Shown: positions 12,468 through 24,122 of the stretch, one piece after another
Position numbering within the stretch: the first letter of the stretch is position 1
Layout: each line of letters opens with the position of its first letter
Assembly (NCBI GenBank): GCA_019925795.1
Contig: CM034300.1
Span: forward strand, 69,109,021 to 69,173,020
Origin: Dendrobium chrysotoxum
Lineage: Eukaryota > Streptophyta > Magnoliopsida > Asparagales > Orchidaceae
Direction of reading: 5' to 3'
DNA length: 64,000 nt
The notes under the pieces: generated by a model
Told to the model about the DNA's origin: nothing
Database searches by the model: none
Seen by the model: the letters and a program-made list of their open reading frames with translations, nothing else
Program-made: the position numbers and the translations under genes

Positions 12468-12767
12468 TTAGCTCTTGTAGTCAGGAATCTTGTAATCAGG
12501 AATGTCCCTGAGACCAAGCTTGGAGAGAACAAGACAGTAGGAATCCCAGTCTGTTCTTCGGAGATACTTCAGAAGTTTCTTTCTTTGTTGAACCATTTCA
12601 TGGAGCCCTTTCCGAGAATGCTTGTCCTGTGTGGTTTACAAAATTATAATTCATGCACAATACAATTTGAATTTTAGCTTCATAAAAAGAGAAAAAAAAT
12701 TTATAGTAATTTACCTTCTTATGTAAAACTGATGATAAATGCTTGATTTTGGCTGTGAGCTGAGCAA
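12468..12767 (-). CDS. Ribosomal protein uS15m-like, exons 4 and 5 (C-terminal S15 domain)
   Basis: Exon 4 is 12715-12767 and exon 5 is 12468-12626 with a TAA stop. They encode the core of the bacterial-type S15/uS15 fold: exon 4 gives AQLTAKIKHLSSVLHKK and exon 5 opens with DKHSRKGLHEMVQQRKKLLK, holding the conserved DKHSRRGL rRNA-binding signature and helix. Splice sites are canonical (TAG acceptor and GTAAAT donor for exon 4, CAG acceptor for exon 5). Exon 4 begins with two bases that need a preceding G to make Val, exactly what exon 3 at 33398 supplies. The protein is a small-subunit ribosomal protein; known plant relatives of this architecture (long N-terminal extension plus S15 domain) are predicted mitochondrial. 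The C-terminus carries a small repeat, IPDYKIPDYKS. Confidence 0.93.
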
Positions 12768-13739
12768 CTACAGAACAGAGAATGATAATAATTCACCAGA
12801 TTTGTTTATCCAATTGGCTTCAACAAGAAAGTAAAAACAGGAATCACAAAAATGCAAATAGCGAATTCGCACATGAAGAAAGAATTTTCGAGTTCAAACT
12901 GTTAATGGCTAAGGTGAGACCATCATCTTACTTTGGAATCTGATGCAATCATTGGCAGAAGAGATGAAAACAAAGAATAGTCATGCAGAATCCTACATCT
13001 CACTAAAGCAAAAGAATATCACAGTATTACTAGCCCAGCTAAGTCCTCTTCTCCATTTTCTTAATGTTCTTAATGGAATATTGCTCTTTGTGCCAAGAAT
13101 TTACACAAGATGGGGAATAATCAAGAAAAGCCACCATGGCCGAGCTTCAAAATACTTATATGCCTGAAGGCTCGGAAAACCTCAAAGATAGCTAAAAAGA
13201 AGGCATCCCAGACCGTATCAATGAGACAGAAACCGAAAGGAAGAAATAAACAAGACCATGTTTGGAACCCTTTGTATAAACTGTTACTTGTTCGCTGTAT
13301 TTTTTTGAGAAAACAGAAAGCATGCTCAGGAAACAGATTTTAGCCTGCTTTATTTTATTATTTTTTTTAATTTCATGTTTAAGAAAACTAAGGAAATATT
13401 ATAGAAGTAATCTCACCAGTTCTAAAGTACTGCATCATTAAATCGAATATATTTATTTGCTATGGTTTTAAGTGAACAGGATTTCGGATCAATTTCCGCT
13501 TAAAACAGATCCCAAAAACATTAATATTCCAATTTTGACTAATTTCAGGAGGTCCGATAAAATCTTTAACTTAAATCAAGAGTTTCACCCAAAAAGCATA
13601 GGTTTTAAACAAAACTTCACTAAACTCTCGAACGGTCATCAATGATCAATTAGAATACTATCAATACAGCTCAATCAAATTTCATGTGTCGAAAATTGAG
13701 CCCTAATTAGATAATCCTCTTTATTTATTCCTTAAAAGA

Positions 13740-13990
13740 AAAGGGTGAAATTGGTCACCTAATTTTTTGAAAGATCAAAATAGTCCCGACTATATATAAA
13801 TATCAATTTGGTCTCTTGAACTCTTTAAAGATGGACCAAATTAAACTTTCCGTGGGATCATTATATCCCTATTTAAAAAGTCAAGAGACAAAAATGAACT
13901 TTTAAATAGTCATTGACTATTTTGATCATTTGTAAAGAGTTAAGGAACCATTTTAGTCATTATCTCATTCCTTAAATATACCTTTTATAA
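13740..13990. repeat. Imperfect inverted-repeat element (GGACCAAATT-type dispersed repeat)
   Basis: The left side (CCTAATTTTTTGAAAGATCA) and right side (TGATCATTTGTAAAGAGTTA) are imperfect inverses, and the middle has the wording of a widespread plant repeat (TTGGTCTCTTGAACTC, GGACCAAATTAAAC). A similar sequence lies at 39655-39960. Probably a decayed MITE. Confidence 0.45.
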
Positions 13991-14080
13991 TATTTCATAA
14001 TAAATAAGAAATCGAAAATGATGAGATTATCAAAACAACATTTTACAAAGGATTGAGTCTGAGTTCTAAAACCAAGCATT

Positions 14081-14125
14081 CAACAACAACAACATGCCTC
14101 TATCCCATTGCATGAGGTTGGAGTT
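14081..14125 (-). mobile_element. RTE-type LINE, 45-bp 3' tail with TSD
   Basis: CAACAACAACAACATG followed by CTCTATCCCATTGCATGAGG is the minus-strand 3' end of the same LINE family as at 15.1 kb. It is bounded by TAAAACCAAGCATT at 14067-14080 and 14126-14139. Only the terminal 45 bp were inserted. Confidence 0.85.
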
Positions 14126-15099
14126 TAAAACCAAGCATTGCGTATGAAAAATATTATAATAATATTTTAGATATAATTTAAATAGGTCTTAATTATAGGT
14201 CAAAATAATAACTATATGTAATGAAAGAAGAGCATCATTAAGTTTATTTAAAAGATTTAGAATACTTATAAGTTTAAAGTTAACCCCAAAAAATATGTAT
14301 TTTTTGAAACATATCATAATAAATTATTCATAATATTCAGAACTATTAATTAAGCTAATAATGAAATATTCATTAAATTATATAATAAAATTCAATCAAT
14401 ATTTTCAGCATTAAATTGCAATTAGTAAATAGCTACACAAAAGTATACAGCATTAGTCCACAATTTAGCATTAAAAGATATTATATACTTGTATTTAAAA
14501 CTAATCTGATATTATAATAATTAAAATTAAAATTTTTGTAAATATCTGTTGAATAGAATTATGATATCATAAAATTTAAATTGAATTAAAATTAGCCAAA
14601 ACTATAAAGAATATTATTTGTCAAATTATAACATTTAGCTAACGCTTATTGATCATAAAAAATCAGAGTGTAAATTTCTAGTTTCACATAAGCTACCAGA
14701 CATGTTTCTCTATCGTTTAAAATAAAAGAAAAAAAAAGATGAAATGATAATTAGTATGGCCTGAGAAGAGAAGATAAAAGAACACTTTCATCAACTAAGC
14801 CCCTGTAAATATATTTGTTAACCTGGTCCTCCTATCATCATCATCTTCATCATCATTAGACTTAATCCAACCATTTGAGTCAGATTGATGAATCATCAAT
14901 TTTAATTTGATCAAACTACGAGTTGCATGAGGCATAAAGTCTATCCTACACAAATCTTTTAGAACTTCTATCTACATTGCTTAAACTGTCATTTGAGGAT
15001 TAATAGGATTGAAGTAGGATTTAGTAAATTCTAGAAAACCGGATTAAGTAAATCATGAAGTTGTTAAGGTGTTGTTTGGTTGCCGGAAAAGAAAATGCA

Positions 15100-17298
15100 A
15101 CAACAACAACAACAACAACATCAAACCTTTATCCCACTACGTGGGGTCGGCTACATGAATCCTTTTTCTCCATTGTGTCCTGTTAAAAGTCAAATTCTCG
15201 TTTAAATCTAATAAAGAAAGATCATTTTTAATATTTTCTAACCAAGTCTTTTTAGGTCTACCTCTACCTTTCTTAACATAAGTCAAATCTAAGACCTTTA
15301 CTTTCCTAACCGGGTCATCGGGAGGCCGCCGTTTTACGTGACCAAACCATCTAAGGCGACTCTCTCTAATCTTATCTTCCACTGGAGCTACTCCAACCTT
15401 TTCACGAATATGCTCATTTCGTATCCTATCTCTAAGGGTAAAGCCACTCATCCACCTGAGCATCCTCATCTCTGCAACACTTAACTTAGAATTATGCTTC
15501 TCTTTTAATGGCCAACATTCGGCACCATAAAGCATTGCAGGTCTCACCACCATCTTATAGAATTTTCCCTTAAGTTTGAGAGGTACTTTTCTATCACACA
15601 ATAAGCCTGATGCATTCCTCCACTTCAACCATCCAACTTGGATTCTGCTGATAATATCCCCATCTATATCACCATCACTCTGAACAATAGATTCAAGATA
15701 TCTAAAACGTGTACTCTTATTAATGACTTGATCGGCCAAAGCCACAATGCCCTCACTAGGTCTATTATTACTAAAATTACACTCCATATATTCCGTTTTA
15801 GATCTACTCAAGCGAAAACCTTTAGATTCTAAAGTTGACCTCCACAATTCTAGTTTACCTTCAACTCCCTCTCTAGTCTTATCAACAAGAAGAATATCAT
15901 CAGCAAAAAGCATACACCAAGGTACATCCTCTTGCAAATGTCTAGTGAGAACATCCATGACTAAAGCAAAAAGATATGGGCTTAAGGCTGATCCTTGATG
16001 TAATCCAACCGAAATAGGGAAATACTTGGTCAAACCACCTTGTGTTTGAACACAAGTAATAGCTCCTGCATACATATCTTTAATGATTTGAATATAAGCG
16101 TTATTAACTCTTTTCTTTTCAAGAACTCTCCATAGCACTTCTCTTGGAACTTTATCATATGCTTTTTCTAAATCAATAAATATCATATGTAAATCCTCCT
16201 TATTCTCTCTATATTTCTCCATCAAACCTCTTAATAAATGTATGGCTTCCATAGTAGACCTACCCGGCATGAATCCAAATTGATTTTGAGAAACATTAGT
16301 ATCACGCCGCAACCTATGCTCCATAACTCGTTCCCATAGTTTTAAAGTATGACACATTAACTTAATTCATCTATAATTCGCACAATCTTGTGCATCACCT
16401 TTATTCTTAAAAATAGGGATTAACACACTCATTCTCCACTCATCTGGCATCTTTTTAGTCTTCAAAACAGTATTAAAAAGTTTAGTAAGCCAAGAAATTC
16501 CTTCATCTCCTAAGCATTTCCACACCTCTATTGGAATATCATCAGGTCCAACAGCTTTTCCACCCTTCATTTTCTTCAAAGCCTCTCTAACTTCGGTTTT
16601 ACTAATACGCCGATAAAAACATAAATCTTTATTTTCATTTAGGGTGCTAAGATCACTACAGTCAATTTTATTTTCACATTTTTCATTAAAAAGTTTAGCA
16701 AAATATCTCATCCACCTTTGTTGAATATCATCTTCTAAAAAAAGTACTTTTTGATCTTCATCCTTAATACACTTCACTTGAACTAAATCCTTACTACTCT
16801 TATCTCTTTGTTTGGCTAGCTTATACATATATCTTTCTCCCTCCTTAGTATCTAATCTATTATATAAATCACTAAAAGCTAAACTCTTTGCATCGCATAT
16901 TGCTTTCTTAGATTCCTTACGTGCCTCTTTATATATTTTTCAATTATCAGAATTTTTACAATTAAACCAATTTTTATAACAAATCTTCTTATTTTTAATC
17001 TTTTCTTGCACATTTGGATTCCACCACCAACTATTTTTACTATTAGGAGCTTTTTCTTTTGAAACTCCAAGCACATCTTTTGCAATATTCTTAATATAAC
17101 TAGCCACTTTTTCCCACATAACATTAGCATCATCATGCACAGACAAAATCTTAAGATCTAAAATCTTACTCTCAAAAATATTTTTGTTAATATTCTTTAA
17201 ATGCCCCCATCTAATCCTAGGAAATCGTTTTACTTTATTTTTTATTTTTTTCCCCATTATCTTCAAGTCCAAAACTAATAAACGATGTTAGGTTTGCA
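15100..17298 (-). mobile_element. RTE-type LINE, 5'-truncated, with TSD
   Basis: The minus-strand 3' end carries GGATTCATGTAGCCGACCCC, then a TTG microsatellite tail, hallmarks of plant RTE LINEs. The 15-bp duplication GGAAAAGAAAATGCA occurs at 15085-15099 and 17299-17313. The left flank is the start of the Harbinger element and the right flank its continuation, proving the LINE inserted into it. The endonuclease domain is missing: the body begins in the linker before the reverse transcriptase. Confidence 0.92.
15137..17272 (-). pseudogene. LINE ORF2: linker, reverse transcriptase and C-terminal domain
   Basis: From high to low coordinates: linker segment (WWWNPNVQEKIKNKK), RT start (KAVGPDDIPIEVWKCLG), RT core with FIDLEKAYDKVPRE (catalytic Asp), GLHQGSALSPYLFALVMD and the FADD catalytic box (CMLFADDILLVDKTREG), thumb, and C-terminal region RLRWFGHVKRRPPDDPVRK. 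A single in-frame TGA at 16367-16369 (expected Gly in NYRGIKL) separates the 153- and 406-codon frames; upstream parts are shifted. The catalytic Asp pair is intact, but the missing endonuclease and the stop make it a dead copy. It is the best-preserved LINE in the window. Confidence 0.9.
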
Positions 17299-17629
17299 GG
17301 AAAAGAAAATGCAGTGTAAAATAAATGCAATGTAAAATAAATGTAGTGTATTCCGAATACTTTGAGATTGTTTGGTTGTCTGTAAAGTAAACGCAGGAGA
17401 ATTGTTTCCCTTGTTTGGTTAGGTATATCCAGAGTAAAGTAAAACGGTATATTTGTAATAATTTTTTTTGGCATTATAACTAGTATATTTATACAAATAG
17501 TTTATTTATAATAATTAATATTATTTGATTTTATAAAATAAAACTAGTGTATTTATTTATTGCACTATCTTATTGTAAATTTTTTTGAGATTATAAGATA
17601 TAATATTCTACTGTGTATTAATTTAGCCG

Positions 17630-18100
17630 AAGGTGGTGGCCAATAGTAGTGGCCGGCGGTGGCGGAGGTGGTGGCCGACGGTGACCATCAAAGGTGGTGG
17701 TCGACGGTGGTGGCCATAGGTGGTTGACGGTGGTGGCAGAGGTGGTGGCCGACGGTGGTGGCCGGCGGTGGCGGTCAAAGGTGGTGGCCGATAGTGGCGG
17801 TCAAAGGTGGTGGTCGACGGTGGCCAGAGGTGGTTGCCGGTGGTGGCGGAGGTGGTGGCTGCCGGTGGTGGCCGGCGGTGGTGGTCGGCGGTGGCCAGAG
17901 GTGGTTGCCGGTGGTGGCGGAGGTGGTGGCAGGCGGTGGCGGTCAAAGGTGATGGTCGACGGTGGCCAGAGGTGGTTGCCGGTGGTGGCGGAGGTGGTGG
18001 CCGGCGGTGGTGGTCAAAGGTGGTGGTCGACGGTGGTCAGAGGTGGTTGCCGGTGGTGGCGAAGGTGGTGGCCGGCAGTCGGAGGTGGCCGACAAGAGGT
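17630..18100. repeat. GGTGGC-type GC-rich minisatellite
   Basis: About 470 bp of GGTGGCNGGNGGTGG variants with a higher-order unit (GGTGGCCAGAGGTGGTTGCC followed by GGTGGTGGCGGAGG) recurring about every 80-100 bp. Long frames on both strands (Trp/Gly/Val-rich and His/Pro-rich) are produced by the repeat and are not genes. Confidence 0.85.
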
Positions 18101-18308
18101 TGCAATGCCCTTGAGTTTGCAATGTATTTAGAAGTCGCCCAAATTGGAGGAATTCTAAATGCACCAAAAATAAATTAGAACAGAATACACTGCATTTGTT
18201 TTACTTTACGTTGAATTTACTTTTCATCCAATCAAACACCAAAATTCTCAAAACTCCTGCATTTGGATTACTTTACACTCTAAATGCAGCAAACCAAACA
18301 GCCCCTAA

Positions 18309-18572
18309 ATCTAGAAAAACTGCTTGGTATGACATGTAAAATTTGGCTCAATCCTGGTAATCATTTTGACTGTCTATTTCAATATCAAGTTTTAAATGTA
18401 TATGGAATTTAATCAAAATAATAAATATAGTAGTAGATCTATAAATCTAAGGGTTAAATTGCAGCAAAGGAGCACAAGGGAAGAATAAACTGCAACAGAG
18501 GAGCATGAGCGACCGTGGAGGAGAAACATAAGGGAAGGATAACATCTTCATAAGTCTTGAGCAAGAGAGAAC

Positions 18573-18615
<43 letters not shown>

Positions 18616-19949
18616 GGGAAAGAAGATTAGTGAAGCAAACAGATGATTGAGACGTAAGAAGAGAAAGTTACAGAAAAATGGAGAAGATGAGAACAGAAGT
18701 GCAACAGGAGTGCGATGAATGAATAAGAAGCAAGACCCTGGGAAATTTGACAAATACCGCACATTCTTCTCCTTATGGAATTGATAAATTTGAGTAAATA
18801 GCATAAATCAGGATAAAGAGGCATTGGAAATTAAATGCCTCAAAAACTATTCTGCAAGAATGCAAGATTTAAGCTACAGTTTGTTTAAATCTCAATTCCA
18901 TTGATGTAACAAATAGCCATCATCTTTTTTCTTAATCCTTCAACATTAATGTTATCTGTACCTATCTAACGGGTAAATTTTCTACATTTTGTTATACATG
19001 TCAAGACCATCTTAAGTTTATTATTAACTATTTTCTCTTCAATAGATGCTATTTCAACTGTCTCTTCAATAATCCTTCCTCGATTTATTCTTTCTAATTT
19101 TGCTTCACATTAGCATTCTCAACTATGCTTAACTTATCAATCAATAATTTTTTTGTACTGCCTAATACTCAAATTCATACAACAAACCCAACTAATTATA
19201 ATTTTATAAATTAAATGTATACATATGTGATCTTACAACACGCAAGTAATAAAAATTATTCTCTAAGAGCATTGGCACATTGCCCATGATCATGGAGCCA
19301 ATATGCAATGTACGGCATTTTGGTGTTCCAGCTTATGCTAGAGCTCTTCACAGCAAAGCAACAAAATAAGATAAAAAAATATCAAAGCTATTTATTCCTA
19401 GTAGAATCTTCTCAGTTGAATAAGTGTGCTATTGTAACTTTAAAGCCAAGTGTCACATTTGGACTTGCAAAATGAGAACCAAGAAGTAATCCTTGCAATG
19501 AGTCAGGTTTTGAGCTGACCTACATGATAAGATATGTGCTTAGGTATCTCCATACTGTGGATCCCATTCGAATGGTATTTGATAGATCAAAAGCATATTT
19601 TAACTTCATCTGGTTGCTAAATGCAAATAAAATCTTTTAAAAGATAGTATGGATTTGTATGATTTCATTAAAAAAAAAATACAATCTATCATTCTCTTAA
19701 CCCAAGTTTTCCCTGTTCGACCCTAAAGAACACCTTCATGGATCATGCCTCTACTATCCTTCCGCCATCAAACTCTTTCGAATGAGGAATCAAACTTCAA
19801 AATAGAGTCAACCTAAATCCAAACCCAAGTTTCCAAATAAGACCCTTTCTCACATCATATCTAATTTGGCACGGGTTTGAATTATAAACCACCTATAGTA
19901 GAGAACTTGGATCAGGGTCAACATGTCCAAAACTAATTCTTTACAAGAC
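18309..19949. other. Intronic AT-rich sequence
   Basis: Part of S15 intron 3 between the Harbinger-like and gypsy insertions. Apart from the (AG)n tract at 18576-18612, nothing recognisable is seen. Confidence 0.5.
18576..18612. repeat. (AG)n microsatellite
   Basis: Uninterrupted AG dinucleotides. Confidence 0.95.
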
Positions 19950-19954
19950 ATATC

Positions 19955-20647
19955 TGATACGGCGGGAGCCGCATGAGAGGAGGAGAAGACCCAACCAACC
20001 GACCGGGCCAACAGGGGCCGATCCAACTAGAACCGAACCAAGAGGAATGAGGGGGGATTTCGGCCCCCTTGTGGGGCATAGCAAAGCTATGATTCATTAT
20101 GTTAGGAGGAGGAATAAGAAGGAAATTATTTAGGGTAAAATTTCAATTTGAATTATTTAGGAAAGCTTATTTAGGGTTAGTTATTTAGAAAGGTTTTCTA
20201 AATCATGTTTAATTGTTTAGAAAGGTTTTCAAAATCATGTTTAATTGTTTAAGAATGTTTCCTAAATTATATTTAATTGTTTCGGAATATTCTATTTGTT
20301 TTTTATTATTTTTTTATTTTTTATTTTTTATTTTACTTTTTGTTTTTTTTTTATTATTTTTATTTTTTTAAGGAATATTCTATTTGTGTTGTTATGGCTA
20401 GGGCTATTTAAGGGGGAGTTTTGATTAAGGTTAGGATCATGATATTGTTGAATTTATTTTCCTAGTGTTAGTTGTGAGTTCCTAGCGGCGTCTAGGGTTT
20501 GTGAGAGAGCTGATATACCTCTCGAATAGTGAAACAATTGTATCTTGCTTTATTTTTTTAAAGGAGAAATCAGAAAATAACCATTATTTTTGCATTCCTA
20601 CGCTTTTCTTTTGTTTTATTTGTTGTTTTTACTTCCAAGACGCATCA
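19955..20647 (+). repeat. 5' LTR of gypsy element 1
   Basis: 693 bp, TGATACGGCGGGAGCC to CCAAGACGCATCA, with TGAT/ATCA ends. It is about 130 bp longer than the 3' LTR, largely from a T-rich low-complexity expansion at about 20283-20375. Confidence 0.93.
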
Positions 20648-20650
20648 AAT

Positions 20651-20662
20651 TGGTATCAAAGC
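20651..20662 (+). other. Primer-binding site (initiator Met-tRNA)
   Basis: TGGTATCAAAGC, three bases after the 5' LTR; one mismatch from the usual plant TGGTATCAGAGC. Confidence 0.9.
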
Positions 20663-20738
20663 GAGGTTAATCAAGGTATCCTAAAGGAAGGGCAGCAAGA
20701 AGGGGGACGCCAAACCCTTTAGGAGAACACCCAGGCAT

Positions 20739-21600
20739 GGTGAGAGGTGGACTAGAGGAGGTAATGGCTGGGCGGAGCCATGGAGTCCAAATCAACCAAG
20801 GGAGGAAGGGAGAGAATTGCACCATCATTACACAGGAGGAACTAACGGAGGGAGAATCCATTGGGGTATAGATGCGAGATCAAGGAAGTTAAAGACACCT
20901 ATTTTTAAAGGGGAAGATGCTCAGAGTTGGGCGTATTGGGTGGAGCGTTACTTTGTTATCAATAGGCTAACAAAAGAGGAAAAACTCATGGCGGCGGGGC
21001 TATGTTTGGAAGGGAAAAGCTATAGCGTGGTTTCAATGGAGGGAGGGCTAGGTATCCGATCTATTCATGAGAGGAATTTAAATAGTGTTTGTTGGAACGC
21101 TTCCGAGCCATTCAAGAAGGAGACCTCTACGAGCAGTTCTATGTTTTAACTCAAAAGGGGACAGACATGGAGTATCAAAAGAAGTTTGAGCTACTGTCGG
21201 GAAGGTTAAGGGGAATTTTCGAGGAAGGGTTGGAAGGGAATTTCATAAAAGGGCTAAGGGAAGACATACAAGTAGAGCTCGGGGTGTTGAGACCTAGAGG
21301 GCTATGGGAAACGATGGAGCTTGCTCGGAGAATAGAAGAAAAATCTCAGAGGGAGAAGGCCAGTCGGAGCAACACCATGGGAGGGACTTATAGGAATAAC
21401 TCTACAACCCTGGCACCGAGGACAGAGATGTGTCATTTCAGAGGAAAATGCCGAAGGAGAAGAGCACTGGAGTCGTCCTAAGGGTAATTTCAAGCGACTT
21501 ACAGAAGTCGGAGGTGCAAAATAGGCGGGCAAAAGGGTTATGCTTCAGATGTGATGAAAAATTTACACCGATAGATGCAAGAATCGAGCCCTTCAGGTCT
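20739..21600 (+). pseudogene. Gypsy gag remnant
   Basis: Two shifted frames carry the retrotransposon Gag core: KTPIFKGEDAQSWAYWVERY then, after a shift near 21090, DLYEQFYVLTQKGTDMEYQK and ARRIEEKSQ. A degenerate zinc knuckle begins KGLCFRCDEKF near 21532; its expected His and last Cys are lost through a small deletion. Frameshifts make it non-functional. Confidence 0.85.
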
Positions 21601-21846
21601 TGATGGTCTGCGAAGGAGAGGAGGAGAGTGGGGACGATTTGGAGGAGATCATGGAGGAAACAACACATTTACATCTAGACGTGGCAGAGGCACCCTGAAC
21701 TCCATAGTGGGATTCACTCCAAATCACACCATGAAGGTAAAGGATGTGGGGTGATGATGGGGACGAGTAAGACAAAGAGGAGTTGGGGAATATGTAAGGG
21801 GGTGGTGATGACCTTGCAGGATGTTCATATGATAGAAGACTTCCTT

Positions 21847-22744
21847 CTAGGGGCGGAGCCAGAAATTTTTATTAGTGGGGGCATAAATTTATAACTTCTA
21901 ATATATTCCTAATTTTTTTCAAGTGATTGCTTTTATCTTTTCATTTAATAATTAATAATAAAATAACATTTAAAATTTCAAGAATATAAGTTATTACTTG
22001 TAAATTTATGACATATATGAAAAATTTACACTAAAATTTCTCATGTACATTTGTAGGATTTAATAAGAAATTAACAAAAAAACAGTGGTCACTAAAGTTT
22101 TAAATAACTTACAAGTCTAATAAACAGTCCACAAATATCGAGTTATCTCTCATTGGAGATAATTATATCCAAAAAGAATTTTCAGATATATTCTTCTTAA
22201 AAATATACAATAAAAATATTTGCTCAATCATATATATTATGATATATAGACAGACAAATTTCATAAAAGCAACCACTTTTTAAAACAAGATACAGTTGTT
22301 ATCTTTTCTTTCAGACAAGAATCACAGTATAAGTTGTTGATTTGAATAAAAGATTGATAATATAATATTTTTTGTTAGTTCATATCAACTTAGTTTTTTT
22401 TAATTTAATAACATAAAATAATTTAATTTATAATTTATTTTCTTCCCAATATCACTGTTGGTGGGTTTGAGTTAGATATTTTTTTGTTAGAAAATATAAT
22501 TAGAAATTCGTTCAATAATAAATAGAATGATAATTTGATTTCATTAAAATTTTGCTCAAAAATATTATTTGAAATTTGTCCAAAATTATAATGATAATGT
22601 TAATTCATAAAAATTTTAAAATCAAAGTCTTTCTGCATTAAAAATATATTTTATTAATTAATTAACTTAAATGAATATATTAAATATTTTTCTTTTTCTT
22701 AGGCTAATGGAAGCACGTGCCCCCATGCTGGCTCCGCCATTGAG
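21847..22744. mobile_element. 898-bp non-autonomous DNA transposon in the gypsy protease
   Basis: Ends CTAGGGGCGGAGCCAG and CTGGCTCCGCCATTGAG are inverted repeats (GGCGGAGCCAG core). The host sequence TTCCTT is duplicated at 21841-21846 and 22745-22750; removing one copy restores the protease-like reading DFLFGSVDVI. If a mismatch is allowed the duplication extends to 8 bp (ACTTCCTT/AGTTCCTT), which would suit hAT. The interior is AT-rich and non-coding. Confidence 0.82.
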
Positions 22745-22750
22745 TTCCTT

Positions 22751-23957
22751 TTTGGGTAGTGTAGATGTGATTCTATGATTGAAGTGGCTGCAGACCATAG
22801 GGGAAATGAAAATGGACTGGAAATCTCTGACCATGGAGGTTCAGGTAGAGGGGAGGAAGGTAGTGCTCCGAGGGGACGTCAGCTTATGCAGAACCATAGT
22901 ATCACTTAAAATCATGCTCAAGAGAATTCAAGACACAGGCCTAGGGTACTTGATGGAGTTATAGAACATAGAAGGGGTCCAGAAATAGGAGACAGGAGAC
23001 ATCCCATTGGGGGTCCAGCAAATTTTGCAGCAGTTTCAGGACATATTTCGGCAACCTTCCGGGTTACCACTGTCACGAGAGCACGAGCATGCCATCAACC
23101 TAAAGGAGGGGGCCTCACCTATAGGAGTCATGCAATATCGTTACCCCCAGGTTTAGAAAGATGAGATCGAGAGGTTCATCAAGGAGATGTTGGAAGCAAG
23201 AATCATTAGACCTAGTGTAAGCCCTTTCTCTAGTCCAATTCTGTTGGTGAAGAAGGACGATAGCTAGAGATTTTGTATAGATTACAGGGCTCTGAACAAG
23301 GAAGCGGTGTTAGAAAAGTTCTCCATTCCAGTGATTGATGAACTCTTGGATGAGTTATTTGGGGCAATAATCTTCTTCAAGATTGATTTGAAGTTGGGAT
23401 ACCATCAAATCACGAGGAAGGCAACTGATGTGCACAAGACGGCCTTTAGAATACATGAGGGGCACTACAAGTTCCTGGTGATGCCCATTGGCCTCACTAA
23501 TGCCCTTGCCACCCTTCAGTCCCTCATGAACCTAGCGTTCCAGCCGCATCTCAGAAGGTTTGTCTTGGTATTCTTTGATGCTATCTTGATATACAACAGG
23601 ACAGAAATAGAACACTAGGAACACTTGAAGACAGTATTTGGTAACCTTGAGAGAACATCAGTTGTTTTCCAACAGGAGCTGATGACGATTGTTTTGGCTA
23701 TTCAGAAGTGGCGGCCTTATTTGTTGGGGAGACACTTCATAGTTGACAGATCAGGGAGTCTAAAATATTTGCTGGAACAACAGATGGTTACTAAAGAGCA
23801 TTAGAGATAGCTATCCAAGTTGTTTGAATATGATTTTGAGATCCAATACCAATCAGGCTTAGAAAACAAAGCAACATACACCATACTAGGAGGGTCGAGG
23901 ATCCCTAGTTGGCAGCCTTATGATTAGCAATGATTGTAGACTGGGAAGCACTGAGAA
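22751..23957 (+). pseudogene. Gypsy pol remnant: end of protease, RT, RNase H
   Basis: RT blocks: IIRPSVSPFSSPILLVKK, CIDYRALNKE, FFKIDLKLGYHQI, TAFRIHEGHYKFLVMPIGLT, then FVLVFFDAILIYNR, where the catalytic FFDD has become FFDA. A deletion joins RT to RNase H (VLAIQKWRPYLLGRHFIV, KYLLEQQMV). In-frame stops occur, for example before RFCIDYR. Dead by several independent lesions. Confidence 0.9.
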
Positions 23958-24122
23958 GGCAGTGTAACACCTCACAATACCCCTTAACAGTATCGTAGAG
24001 TGTCACATAAATAAACATAACATTATTCCATCATCTATCATATGATACTTTTTATTATTTGAAAATCTATACTACTATTATAAAAGGGGCTTGAGTTTCC
24101 TTTCAAATAAAATCTTAGCCTT

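Larger units (their letters stand above)
15068..18305. mobile_element. Non-autonomous PIF/Harbinger (Tourist-like) element, split by a LINE
   Basis: Left end GGTGTTGTTTGGTTGCC and the inverse of the right end (GGGGCTGTTTGGTTTGC) form the terminal inverted repeat; TAA flanks both sides (15065-15067 and 18306-18308), the 3-bp duplication of this superfamily. Without the LINE at 15100-17298 the element is about 1.04 kb. No transposase is encoded. Its centre is a GGTGGC-rich minisatellite, and AT-rich subterminal zones repeat words like AAATGCAGTGTAAA. Confidence 0.8.

Noticed and set aside
17694..18178. Trp/Gly/Val-rich open frames on plus and His/Pro-rich frames on minus
   Set aside because: All are created by the GGTGGC minisatellite; several frames on both strands stay open because the repeat lacks stops.
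19860..19954. Second LINE continuing to the left of the gypsy 5' LTR
   Set aside because: The LINE at 31154 has its own TSD starting at 31136, right of the gypsy duplication, and the left flank shows no LINE sequence, so the gypsy did not split it.
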